In this document: positions 35,553-44,698 of the stretch, piece by piece
How positions within the stretch are numbered: the stretch's first letter is position 1
How the letters are laid out: every line of letters begins with the position of its first letter
The notes under the pieces: generated by a model
What the model saw: only the letters and a program-made list of their open reading frames with translations
Told to the model about the DNA's origin: nothing
Databases searched by the model: none
Assembly: GCA_963747335.1 (NCBI GenBank)
Contig: CAVVEV010000004.1
Coordinates: 1-64,000, forward strand
Source of the DNA: Prado023 sp963747335
GTDB lineage: Bacteria > Actinomycetota > Actinomycetes > S36-B12 > CAIYMF01
Length of the DNA stretch: 64,000 nucleotides
Direction of reading: 5' to 3'
Made by a program: the position numbers and the translations under genes

Positions 35553-36673
35553 TGAGCACCGTCCTGCTCGCCGCCGCCGTCGGCCTCCTCCTGGGCAGCG
35601 CCCTGGGGCTGTTCGGCGGCGGCGGCGGCATCCTGGCCGTCCCGATGCTGGTCGGCCTGCTCGGCATGGACATCGACCAGGCCGCCACCGCCAGCCTGGT
35701 GATCGTCCTGTTCGGCGCCTTCGGAGGGCTGGTGTCCCACCATCGGGCGGGGCGGGTCCTGTGGCGGGCCGGGCTGCTGTTCGGCGCGACGAGCATCTTC
35801 GGGGCCACCGTCGGATCGCTGCTCGCCGCCCAGGTCGCCGACTGGATCAAGCTCAGCGCCTTCGTCGTCCTGATGGTCGCCGCGGGGATCGCGATGCTGC
35901 GCAACGCCCGCCGCCAGCCCTCGACACGGCCCGCGACCCAGCCCAGCCTCGTGGGAGCCCCCGGCAATGCCGGCGACGTGGGGCCGGAGCTGGATCCCGG
36001 AGCCGCGATGATCGACATCCCGGCCGCCGACCTGCCGATGTCAGCTCGCCAGGCTGCGGGACAACCCGGCGACACCGCTGCATCCGGCTCCCCCACCGTC
36101 GGCCTGCCGACGCCCACAGGTCGGAGCGGCCGCGACGCCGGCCCCGAATCCGTCTTCCCCACTGGGCCGCCGACACTGACCTACTCGATCCCCCTGCTCA
36201 TCCTCCTGGCCACAGCCACCGGGCTGGTCACCGGCTTCCTCGGCGTGGGCGGGGGTTTCCTCGTCGTTCCCGCCCTCGTCCTGTCCCTGCGGATGCCCGT
36301 GGCGAACGCCACCGCTACCGGGCTGGTGGTCATCGCGATCGCGTCCACCTCGGCGCTGATCGTGCGGCTCACTCACTCAGGAGCCCTCGACGAGCCCGCG
36401 CTGACCGCCGGCATCGTCGTTGCCACGGTCATCGCGTCCCTGCTCGCCGCGCGCTTCTCCGGCCGAATGTCCCCCCGCGCCCTAGGCACCGGCTTCGCAA
36501 TCCTGGTCCTGGGCATGAGCGTGCTAGTAGCAGCCCACCAGCCCTCCAAGCGACCTGACCGCCCGCGAGATTTCATCCAGGTCTCGGGCGCCAGTCGCGG
36601 GTTGCTCCAACTCTCGGGCGGGCTTGCGGCCCGAGAGTTGGAGCAAGTCCGGATCTTCAGGGGGCGATGTTGA
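35552..36673 (+). CDS. TauE/SafE-family sulfite or sulfonate exporter
   Basis: A membrane protein of up to 373 residues with two four-helix halves, each starting with a Gly-rich signature: GLFGGGGGILAVPML and GFLGVGGGFLVVPAL. A hydrophilic linker of about 80 residues between the halves is longer than usual. In the operon it would export sulfite formed by the persulfide dioxygenase. ATG 35552 overlaps the preceding stop. The true protein probably ends near LVAAHQPSKRPD; the last ~35 residues run through a perfect 18-bp hairpin and show no conservation, so the annotated tail may be read-through of non-coding sequence. Confidence 0.88.
   Translation: MSTVLLAAAVGLLLGSALGLFGGGGGILAVPMLVGLLGMDIDQAATASLVIVLFGAFGGLVSHHRAGRVLWRAGLLFGATSIFGATVGSLLAAQVADWIKLSAFVVLMVAAGIAMLRNARRQPSTRPATQPSLVGAPGNAGDVGPELDPGAAMIDIPAADLPMSARQAAGQPGDTAASGSPTVGLPTPTGRSGRDAGPESVFPTGPPTLTYSIPLLILLATATGLVTGFLGVGGGFLVVPALVLSLRMPVANATATGLVVIAIASTSALIVRLTHSGALDEPALTAGIVVATVIASLLAARFSGRMSPRALGTGFAILVLGMSVLVAAHQPSKRPDRPRDFIQVSGASRGLLQLSGGLAARELEQVRIFRGRC
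36602..36646. terminator. Perfect 18-bp hairpin between convergent genes
   Basis: TTGCTCCAACTCTCGGGC and its exact complement flank a nine-base loop. The hairpin sits at the 3' end of the TauE gene, just before the stop of the convergent gene at 36657, and probably terminates both. There is no U-tract. Its perfection is striking and could also mark a palindromic element. Confidence 0.65.
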
Positions 36674-37508
36674 ACTGGGCGACCGTGCGCTCCCCCAGCT
36701 CCTGATCCCCCACGACCTCCACCTCAGCCGGGCCCCGGCCGCAGGTGAGGGCCACGAAGCCTGGGAACGACATCGTGAGTGCGACGGTCGGGTCCGCGAT
36801 GGGCCCGCCGGGACGGCCCTTGCCGTCCTCGGTGCGGATGACCGTGTCGCTGAACTCCACCCCGGGACCGGTCACCGACACCGTCAGCGTCGCCCCGACC
36901 GGCGCATCGACCTTCTTCGCCCACACAAACCCGAGCGCCTTGCGCATCCGATCGGCGGCCATGTGCGCCGGCGCGGTACCCAGGTGCCCCGGATCCCCCA
37001 CCGCGACCCGGATGTCCTGCTCGTGGACCCACGTGTCGAACACGCGCATCGAGATCACCTCGTCGAACGGCATCATCCTGCCCAGGGGATTCATCACCAG
37101 CCCCGGGTTGCTGGCGCGGAGCTCGCGCAGGGCAACCTCACGGTCGGCCATGGTCTCGTCGAACTCGGCCAGGACCTCCTCCCGAGTCCGCGACCGGCGC
37201 AGGTCCACGGGCACCTCGGTGATCCGCCCGAAGCCGTCCTTTGCGTGCGGGAGACACGCCCAGTCGGGCTCGTGCGGCGGGTCCGCAAGCCCAAGCTGGG
37301 AGCGCTCGATCCAGGTCACGTGCGCCACGACGTCGGCCACGGTCCACCCGGGGAGCACCGACGGGTGGCGCCACTCGGCGCGGGCCGCCGCATCCCGGAA
37401 GTCGGTCATGGCGGCACGCCAGACGTCGATCGGGTCGAGGGCCGCAGAGGGGCCGGCAGCGGGGTCGGCGGCGGGGTCCGGGGTGGGGTCAGCGGGCGGC
37501 TCGGTCAT
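36657..37508 (-). CDS. Maleylpyruvate isomerase family mycothiol-dependent protein (TIGR03083/MDMPI)
   Basis: A 283-residue DinB-fold protein. After a Pro/Ala leader it has DFRDAAARAEWRHPSVLPGWTVADVVAHVTWIER, where the H-x3-DH-like histidine positions bind a metal, and FDTWVHEQDIRVAVGDPG, the second metal-binding segment. The C-terminal ~90 residues are an SCP2-like domain. The family uses mycothiol, supporting an actinobacterial origin. ATG 37508 is the start. The actual substrate of this member is unknown. The gene stops inside the region of the long hairpin shared with TauE. Confidence 0.85.
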   Translation of the reverse strand: MTEPPADPTPDPAADPAAGPSAALDPIDVWRAAMTDFRDAAARAEWRHPSVLPGWTVADVVAHVTWIERSQLGLADPPHEPDWACLPHAKDGFGRITEVPVDLRRSRTREEVLAEFDETMADREVALRELRASNPGLVMNPLGRMMPFDEVISMRVFDTWVHEQDIRVAVGDPGHLGTAPAHMAADRMRKALGFVWAKKVDAPVGATLTVSVTGPGVEFSDTVIRTEDGKGRPGGPIADPTVALTMSFPGFVALTCGRGPAEVEVVGDQELGERTVAQFNIAP

Positions 37509-37518
37509 GGCCGGCAGG

Positions 37519-38928
37519 CTACCGGGATGCAGGCGCCGATTCGGCCCCGACCACCGCCTCACGGGCGACCGTGCGCCCATCGGCGATGCACTCCGGGACC
37601 CCGACGCCGTGCAGCGCCGAACCGGCCGGGTACCACCCCGGGACGTCGGCGAGGGCTGACTCCACGGCTGTCACCCGGTCGAGGTGGCCGACGGTGTACG
37701 TCGGCATCGCGTGGGTCCAACGGGTCACGCGCGTGAGCGCGGGCTGCCCACCGATCCCCAGCACGCCGGCCACGTGCGAGGTGACCACCCGAAGGATCTC
37801 GTCGTCCGGTGCCATGGCCAATGGTCCGCGCCGCTGGGGCACGAAGGCCCGCAGGAGGACGATCCCCTCGGGCGCCCGCCCTGCCCACTTGTTCGAGCTG
37901 ATCGTGACTCCGCTGATCGGGGCCTCGCCGGCCTCGAGCCACCCCTGGGAGGTCGGCACCGAGTCGAACGCAGCATGCGGGTACGCGAGGGTCACGACCG
38001 TGGTCGTCGAGTGCGGGATCGTGCGCAGCACCACGGCGGCCGCGGGAGCCCGGGAATCGACGAGGTCGGCCATAGCCGCCGCCCCGACCGCCAGGATCAC
38101 CGCGTCGAACCGCCCGACCGACCCGTCGGAGAAGGTCGCAGCCGTACCGGTCGAGTCCCGATCGAGCCGCTCGACTCGTGTCGCGAGCCGGACGTCCGCC
38201 CCCCCGGCACGCAGGTCCGCCTCCAGCCGCTCGGGCAGGGCGCCGAGGCCGGTGCGCAGGCTGCGGAAGGGAGAGCCCGGTGCGGGCGCGCCCGCGGACT
38301 TGGCCCGACGGCGGGCGTCACGGCCCTGCGCCAGGCTCGCGACCATCAGGCTCCGGTGCTCGTCCTCGCTGGTCCGCAGGGTGGGCAGCACCGCATCGAG
38401 GCTCAGCTCGTCGATGCCGGCTCCGTAGATCCCGCCGATCAGCGGCTGGGCGAACCGATCGACCACACCGTCACCCAGCCGAGCGCGCAGGAACGCGCCA
38501 GCGGAGATGTCGGAGGCGCCCAATCGACGGGGCAGCACGAGGTCCAGCCCAGCGCGCGCCTTGTGCCGCCAGGACAGGATCCGAGTGGTCACGAAGGGCC
38601 CCAGCCGCGTTGGCAGGACCATGCCCATGCCGTCAGGGAGCGGCAGCAGCCGGCCGTCGGCGCGCAGGTGGACCACGCGCGAGCCGCCGACGGTGATGAC
38701 CTCGTCGGACATCCCGAGGTCGTTGATCAGGCCGAGGGCGGCGGGTCGGTAGGACACGAACGAGTCCGGTCCGTGCTCGATCGCGAATCCGTCCACCCGC
38801 TCGGTGCGGACCTTGCCGCCTGCTTGCGGGGAGGCCTCGACCAGTGTCACCCAGGCACCGGAGCGCATCGCCTCCCAGGCCGCGCTCAGCCCGGTGATCC
38901 CGGCGCCGACAACCAGGACGTGGGTCAT
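37519..38928 (-). CDS. hemY: Protoporphyrinogen/coproporphyrinogen III oxidase
   Basis: A 469-residue FAD enzyme of the HemY/CgoX family in heme synthesis. The dinucleotide-binding motif is VLVVGAGITGLSAAW, followed by EASPQAGGKVRTERVDGF and EHGPDSFV. The C-terminal FAD motif is PGWYPAGSALHGVGVPECIADG. In actinobacteria this enzyme usually oxidises coproporphyrinogen III. ATG 38928 overlaps the TGA of the radical-SAM/SPASM gene (ATGA), so the two are translationally coupled. An upstream in-frame ATG at 38964 lies inside the neighbour. Confidence 0.92.
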   Translation of the reverse strand: MTHVLVVGAGITGLSAAWEAMRSGAWVTLVEASPQAGGKVRTERVDGFAIEHGPDSFVSYRPAALGLINDLGMSDEVITVGGSRVVHLRADGRLLPLPDGMGMVLPTRLGPFVTTRILSWRHKARAGLDLVLPRRLGASDISAGAFLRARLGDGVVDRFAQPLIGGIYGAGIDELSLDAVLPTLRTSEDEHRSLMVASLAQGRDARRRAKSAGAPAPGSPFRSLRTGLGALPERLEADLRAGGADVRLATRVERLDRDSTGTAATFSDGSVGRFDAVILAVGAAAMADLVDSRAPAAAVVLRTIPHSTTTVVTLAYPHAAFDSVPTSQGWLEAGEAPISGVTISSNKWAGRAPEGIVLLRAFVPQRRGPLAMAPDDEILRVVTSHVAGVLGIGGQPALTRVTRWTHAMPTYTVGHLDRVTAVESALADVPGWYPAGSALHGVGVPECIADGRTVAREAVVGAESAPASR

Positions 38929-40136
38929 CCCTGGGGCTTCTGCGCGTGCGGCACGTACGGACACAGCGGGTCGGACTCCAGCGGATCACCGGTCCAGGCG
39001 TAGGCCCGCGCCCGCGAGCCACCGCACCACATCTGGTACTCGCAGTGCCCGCAGCGGCCCTTGAACGTCGACGGGTCCCGCAGGTCGCGCATCGTGGGGT
39101 TGTCGCGGTAGATCTCCACGAGGCCGGTCTCCCGGACGTTGCCGACCGACAGCGGCAGGAACCCCGACGGAGTGACCGTGCCGTCATGGGCGACGAAGAC
39201 GATGCCGTTCCCGTCGCGGATCCCGAAGCCCCGGGACAGCGGGTGCTCCTCGATCTCGGCGTCCGACATCCCCGTCCGGGCCAGCGCCTTGGCCGCCACC
39301 CGGCGGTACTGCATCGCCTCGGTCGTCTTGACCTGGAACGGCGCGTCCGCGCTGATCTGCCACAGCCAGCCCATCAGCCGCTCGGCCTCGCCCGGCGACA
39401 ACTCGGTCAAGGTCGAGCCCCGGCCCACGGAGATCAGGAAGAAGAGGCTCCAGCGCAGGAGGGTGTGCTCGGTGAGCAGATCGTGGATGGCCGGGAGGTC
39501 GGCAGCGGTCGTGGAGGTCACCAGGGTGTTGACCTGGACCGGCATCCCGACCTCAGCCGCCCAGTCCATGGCCTCGAGCGTGGCGTCGAACGTGCCGGGC
39601 ACGCCGCGCAGCCCGTCATGGGCCTCGGGGGTGGAGCCGTCCAGGCTCAGAGAGATTGCTGCGACGCCGTCCTCCTTGAACTCGGCGAGTCGCTCTCGGG
39701 TCAGCAGGGGGGTGACGGCAGGAGCCATGGAGACGCCGATCCCGCGGGCGATCGCCTCCTGGATCAGCACCTTCAGGTCGGGGCGGCGCAGCGGGTCACC
39801 ACCGGTCATCACGACGTGCGGCAGCGGGGAGCCGAAGCCCGTGATCTCGTCGAGCAGCGCGATCGCCTCGGCGGTGGAGAGCTCGCCCGGCGCGGGATCG
39901 GGCATCGCGGTGGCCCGGCAGTGCCGGCAGGCCAGCCCACAGGCGTTGGTCAGCTCCCAGTAGACGATCATCGGGGCGGTCGCGTAGACCCAGCCCTCAG
40001 GACGGACGGCCCCGATGCCCGCGGGGTGCCCACCGGCTCCGGGATGTCCACCGGCTCCGGGGTGCCCACCGGCTCCGGGGTGCCCTGCGTGGGCCGAGTG
40101 CCCGATGTGCGATGCCTGACCTGCATGACCTGTCAC
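38925..40136 (-). CDS. Radical SAM/SPASM protein with His-rich N-terminal repeats, coupled to hemY
   Basis: A 403-residue radical SAM enzyme. The cluster motif is CGLACRHC (CxxxCxxC, ~residue 66), the GGDP motif is MTGGDPLRRPD and the SPASM-like C-terminus has CGHCEYQMWCGG plus a late Cys in SDPLCPY, enough for an auxiliary 4Fe-4S cluster. It resembles AhbC/NirJ-type heme-modifying enzymes in size and layout. The N-terminal 45 residues are rich in His and contain a GHPGAG repeat. Coupling to hemY suggests a heme or tetrapyrrole role, but peptide maturation cannot be excluded. Confidence 0.8.
   Translation of the reverse strand: MTGHAGQASHIGHSAHAGHPGAGGHPGAGGHPGAGGHPAGIGAVRPEGWVYATAPMIVYWELTNACGLACRHCRATAMPDPAPGELSTAEAIALLDEITGFGSPLPHVVMTGGDPLRRPDLKVLIQEAIARGIGVSMAPAVTPLLTRERLAEFKEDGVAAISLSLDGSTPEAHDGLRGVPGTFDATLEAMDWAAEVGMPVQVNTLVTSTTAADLPAIHDLLTEHTLLRWSLFFLISVGRGSTLTELSPGEAERLMGWLWQISADAPFQVKTTEAMQYRRVAAKALARTGMSDAEIEEHPLSRGFGIRDGNGIVFVAHDGTVTPSGFLPLSVGNVRETGLVEIYRDNPTMRDLRDPSTFKGRCGHCEYQMWCGGSRARAYAWTGDPLESDPLCPYVPHAQKPQG
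40022..40086 (-). repeat. 18-bp tandem repeat encoding GHPGAG units
   Basis: Just over three 18-base copies with few substitutions encode GHPGAG three times and then GHPAG, adding to other His pairs (HIGHSAHAGH) nearby. The frame is maintained. The segment could bind metal ions. Confidence 0.75.
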
Positions 40137-40270
40137 GGATGCCGCCTCCTGGACGCGCGAAGTGCTCAGGCCATCGTAGGTTCCGGGCCGACGAGCCCGC
40201 GGTGCCGGTGGTCCCGGCCAGCCCGGGCAGAGGTCCCGTCAGGCCTGGCCAGGCCCCGCGCGAGCCGACC

Positions 40271-42635
40271 TCAGGACAGGCGGGCGGGCTGGCCGTCGAG
40301 GGCGCGCACCTCAACGGCGCTGAACCTGAAGGCGCCCTCAGAGATCACCTCACGCCCGACCACGACCTCACCGTCGACCAGCGCGCTGGTGTACCGCTCC
40401 TCGTGCGGGGCGTCCCACCCGTCACCGGAGTCGGTGAGCAGCCGGCCACCGGGCGCACGCTTCTCCCCGTCGGGTGGGGCCACGAGCAGCACGAGCCGGC
40501 CGTCCTCCTCGGTCGGGATGACGGCACCCGCACGAACGAACCACGGGGTGTCGTCAGGACCGACCGGCACCTCGAGCGACCCGTGGACGCGCTCGCCGGT
40601 GTCGCCGTGGAACCACAGCCCGTCGGGCAGCTGGACATGCCGCTGCGTCGCCCCCTCCTCCAGCACCGGCGCGACCAGCACGTCCTCGCCGAGCAGGAAC
40701 ACGTCGTCGCTGCCGCGCAGCGTCGGATCCGACCAGGCGAGCGGGCGCACGTAGGGGGCACCGGTCCGAGTCGCCTCCAGCGCCAGGGTGTACCAGTACG
40801 GCATCAGCCGGTAGCGGCGCTGCAGTGCGTTGCGCAGCCGGTCCATCACCTCGGTGCCCCACTCCCAGGGCTCGCGCCGCGGGACGTGCCAGGCGCAGTG
40901 GGTGCGGAAGAACGGCAGGAACGACGCGAGCTGGAACCATCGGGTGAACAGCTCCGCGGACGGCCGACCGGTGAAGCCGCCGATGTCGGAGCCGTAGTAG
41001 CCCACGCCGCTGATGCCGTACCCGAACCCCTGGTGCAGCGTGGCGCGCAGCGACGGCCAGGAGGCTTCGATGTCCCCGCTCCAGTGCCCCCCGTAGCGCT
41101 GGATCCCCGCCCAGCCGGAGCGGGAGAAGAGGAACGGCCGCTCCTCGTGGCGCAGCTCCCGCAACCCCTCGTAGGACGCGCGGCACATCTGCAGGCCGTA
41201 GATGTTGTGCACGTCCCGGTGGTCCGCGGGACGTCCCTCGAGGTCGTGGCGCGTGCCCAGCGGGAACGTCGGGTCGCCCCACGCGGCGAAGCACGCCGGC
41301 TCGTTCATGTCGTGCCAGTAGCCGACCACGCCCCGGTCGGCGTAGAAGGCGAACTGCTCACCCCACCACTGGCGAGCCCGTGCCGAGGTGAAGTCGGGAA
41401 ACACCGTGCGCCCCGGCCAGACGACCCCCTCGAACGTCGAGCCGTCCGGGTTGCGGCAGAACAGGCCGCGCTCGAGGCCCTCGCGATACACCGGATAGGC
41501 GTCGTCCCGGGCGATTCCCGCGTCGACGATGACCACCGCGCGCACCCCGTCCGCGGCCATCTCGGCGATGAGGTCCTCGATCCCCGCCCAGTCCTGCGGG
41601 CCGAAGGTGAAGTTGCGGAAGGCCTCCATGTGGTCGATGTCGAGGTGAATCGCCGACAGGGGCAGGTCGTGGTCCGCGAACCCCTGCCACACCGCGCGCA
41701 CGGCCTCGGTCGACCCATAGCCCCACCGGGCCTGGTGGTGGCCCAGCGCCCAGCGTGGGGGCGGCGTGGGCCGCCCGGTCAGCGCCGTGTACGCGTCGAG
41801 CACCTCGGGCACCGAGCCGATCGACACGTGCAGCCGCAGCGGGCCGGCCTCGAAGCACGCGACCAGCTCGTCGCCGGTGGCGTCGATCGTCGCGTCGCTG
41901 GGGTTGTCGAGGAAGCAGTGGGCGGCGCCGAGGTCATCGAGCACCGCGTACACCGGGGTGGTGACGTACAGCGGGTCACGGCCGGGGAGCCATGCTCCCC
42001 CCGGGTCGGTGTTCCAGCAGCGGTACGTGGCCCCCCGCAGGTCCCAGGACGTCCGACCGCCGAGCCCGTGGAGCGTGGCGCCCTCGAGCAGCTCCGTCCG
42101 CAGCGTCCAGCCGACACCGTCCCAGGTCGGGGCCCGGTCCCGTCGGCGGACGCGTCCGTCGGTGTCGAGGTAGGTCATCGCCCCGTCGTGGGCGACGTGC
42201 ACCGCGATCCCCGGCCCGTTGGCGATCCAGCCGTCCTCGGACGGGGTGAGCACCGGGGGTTGCGGGACCGTGACCCCCGGCGCCCGGCACCACGACCGTG
42301 CACGACGGCTCCTCAAGCGCCCCCTGCCACCCGACCGAGACCTGTCCGTGGCGCGGGAAGCGCAGGTCGACGAACGTGGTCGAGAACCGGACACGGACGC
42401 CGCCGGACTCGATCGCCGCACCACGCACCCTGCCCGGGTTCCGCTGCGGGGTGGTCGGTCGCGGTTCCAGCGCCCGGTCCAGCCGGTCACGGGCGCGGGC
42501 ATAGGCCACGGCCCGCACTGCGTTGGACGGGCCGACCAGCGTGGCGCCGTGGGCAATCCCTCGCAGGCCGGCCACGGCGGATCTGCCCTGCGCGATCCCT
42601 GGTACCCCACCCAGTCTGTCCACCCAGTCCACCAT
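40271..42635 (-). CDS. Glycoside hydrolase family 31 alpha-glucosidase, one frameshift
   Basis: A GH31 enzyme of about 787 residues. The N-terminal beta-sandwich begins MVDWVDRLGGVPGIAQG; the frame shifts once near 42290, after EEPSCTVV, and resumes with GVTVPQPPVLTPSEDGW. The catalytic nucleophile is in VVGYWHDMNEP and the acid/base Asp in RYGGHWSGDIEASW; HLDIDHME and GYGISGVGYYGSDIGGF are further subsite motifs. A C-terminal beta-domain follows. Expected activity is release of glucose from maltose-like alpha-glucans. No signal peptide is seen, so it is probably cytoplasmic and may act downstream of GlgX products. Confidence 0.9.
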
Positions 42636-42659
42636 GCCGGTCGTCGCTCCCTGTCGTCG

Positions 42660-43493
42660 CTACCCGATGTCGCGGCGGAACGTCGTGAACCGCCCGATGA
42701 GCACCAGGACGACGGCATACCCGATGAGGGTCAGCGTGCCCTGCCACGCGTTGAGCAGCTCGGCCAGCCCGGAGCTGACGTACAGGCTGGACCCGGCGAT
42801 CGCCTCCCCCGCGGCCCCGGGGAGGAACTTGCTGATCGCCTCGGTGGCGTCGAACTGCGCCAGGAGCAGGCGCAGCAAAGGCTCCACGAACTGCGTGAAC
42901 GCCAGCAGGACGACGATCGCCGCCACCTGGTTGGTCAGCACCGAGCCGAAGCCGACCCCCACCAGCGCCCAGAGCGTCAGGGCCACCACCGAAAGGACGA
43001 GCGTGCGCTGGACCGTGGTGTCGCCGAGCAGGGTCGGCTCGCCCATGATCGCCAATGTCGCGGCCCCGCCGATGACCGTGCCGAGGACGCCGGCGATCGC
43101 CACGACGAGCGCGAACGGCAGGATCGCGACCAGCTTGGACCCCAGGACCAGGCTGCGGCGCGGCTCGGCCAACAGGGTTGGGGTGATCGTGCGATGGCGG
43201 AACTCCCCGGTGACGCTCAGCGCGCCGAGGATCGCCGGGAAGATGTAGCCCAGCGCGACGGCCAGCGTGTAGACCGACGTGGCGATGGCCATCGAGTCCA
43301 GGACGGCCCCCTCCCCGAAGCCGCTGCCGCCCGTGGGGGCACCGGCCTTCTCGGCCTCGCGCATCCCGAGGACCAGCGAGAACGCCATGATCACGCCCAT
43401 CACGACCATGTAGCCGAACATCACGAGGGCTGTCAGCCACCACGTGCGGGTGGTCGAGACCTTGCGGAGCTCGGTGCGCAGGGCGGCGATCAT
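42660..43493 (-). CDS. ABC-2 type exporter permease
   Basis: A 277-residue permease with six helices. It starts MIAALRTELRKVSTTRTWW, a standard opening for ABC-2 permeases of this class, and contains GALSVTGEFRHRTITPTLLAEPRR, a coupling-helix motif. The ATG at 43493 overlaps the stop of the ATPase gene, so the two form one exporter. Substrate unknown. It ends 24 bases before the GH31 start. Confidence 0.88.
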   Translation of the reverse strand: MIAALRTELRKVSTTRTWWLTALVMFGYMVVMGVIMAFSLVLGMREAEKAGAPTGGSGFGEGAVLDSMAIATSVYTLAVALGYIFPAILGALSVTGEFRHRTITPTLLAEPRRSLVLGSKLVAILPFALVVAIAGVLGTVIGGAATLAIMGEPTLLGDTTVQRTLVLSVVALTLWALVGVGFGSVLTNQVAAIVVLLAFTQFVEPLLRLLLAQFDATEAISKFLPGAAGEAIAGSSLYVSSGLAELLNAWQGTLTLIGYAVVLVLIGRFTTFRRDIG

Positions 43494-44524
43494 CGGGCCA
43501 CCCCCGGGGCAGTCTCGCTGGCGGGGCCGGCGGGGGCCGGCGCGGGGCCGGCTGGTTGGCCCACCGGACCCGGCAGCGCAGGTGAGGAGTCCACGGGGTC
43601 GGCGGTGAGCTGCAGGAACAGTGCCTCCAGGCTGGTGCCCGCCGGGGTCAGCTCGTGCAGCTGCAGGCCGCGCGTGAACGCGGCGGCCCCTACCTGCGGG
43701 CAGGTCAGGTCGTGGACGACTGCCGTCGTGGGGTTGTCGAACCGCGTGCTCGGCCCCCACCCCTGGTCTGCAACGAGCGCGGCGAGTCCGGTGACGTCCG
43801 GTGAGCTGATCCGGACCGCCGGCCGGGCCAGTGCCTCGAGCTCGGCCAGCGAGGAGGCATGCACGAGCCGGCCGCGCGCGATGATCACGACATCGTCGAC
43901 GGTCTGCTCGACCTCGGAGAGCACGTGGCTGGAGACCAGCACCGTGCGGCCCTGCGCGGCCAGGTAGCGCAGGAACTGCCGCAGCCAGGCGATCCCCTCC
44001 GGGTCCAGGCCGTTCGCGGGCTCGTCGAGCAGGAGCACCTGCGGGTCGCCGAGGAGGGTGGTGGCCAGGGCGAGTCGCTGCCGCATGCCCATCGAGAAGC
44101 CACCCGTGCGCCGGTCCGCGGCGTCGCTGAGCCCGACGATGCCCAGGACCTCGTCGCAGCGCGAATCACCGACGCCGATCTGGGGGGCGTAGACACGTAG
44201 GTGGTCACGGGCGGTCCGACCCGGGTGGAACGAGGACGCCTCGAGCGCGGCTCCCACATGCCGGGCCGGCTGGCTGCGCGCGGAGTACGCCCGTCCACCG
44301 ATCGTGGCGGTGCCGGCATCCGGGGTGGCCAGGCCGAGGAGCATCCGCAGCGTCGTGGTCTTGCCCGCGCCGTTAGGCCCGAGGAAGCCGGTGACCCGTC
44401 CGGGCGCCACGGCGAAGCTGAGGTCGTTGACGGCGTGGACCGGGCCGAACCGCTTCGACAGGCCGACCACCTGGACCACGCCGGCCTCGGGCACGAAAGC
44501 CGTGGGGGCTGAAGGAGAACTCAT
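43490..44524 (-). CDS. ABC exporter ATPase
   Basis: A 344-residue ABC ATPase: Walker A GPNGAGKTT, signature FSMGMRQRLALA (an MG variant of SGGQ), Walker B VLLLDEPANGLD and switch VSSHVLSEVE. The ~45-residue C-terminal tail is Pro/Ala-rich. ATG 44524 (MSSPSAPTAF) is preferred; longer readings upstream are poorly conserved and enter the desaturase region. It drives the permease encoded by the next gene. Confidence 0.9.
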   Translation of the reverse strand: MSSPSAPTAFVPEAGVVQVVGLSKRFGPVHAVNDLSFAVAPGRVTGFLGPNGAGKTTTLRMLLGLATPDAGTATIGGRAYSARSQPARHVGAALEASSFHPGRTARDHLRVYAPQIGVGDSRCDEVLGIVGLSDAADRRTGGFSMGMRQRLALATTLLGDPQVLLLDEPANGLDPEGIAWLRQFLRYLAAQGRTVLVSSHVLSEVEQTVDDVVIIARGRLVHASSLAELEALARPAVRISSPDVTGLAALVADQGWGPSTRFDNPTTAVVHDLTCPQVGAAAFTRGLQLHELTPAGTSLEALFLQLTADPVDSSPALPGPVGQPAGPAPAPAGPASETAPGVAR

Positions 44525-44698
44525 GAACTCAAGCCTGTCATGCCCGGCCCCGAGCATGCCCGCCCGATCCCCCGCGACGCCCCAATCGGACCGCTCCCGG
44601 TGGCCCGACTCCGAATCGGTCCGGATCTCCGAGGGCAGATGCTCCGAGATCCGGAACCTCTCGCAGAGCCGGGCTGAGGCAACCGGCACTGCCTTGGG

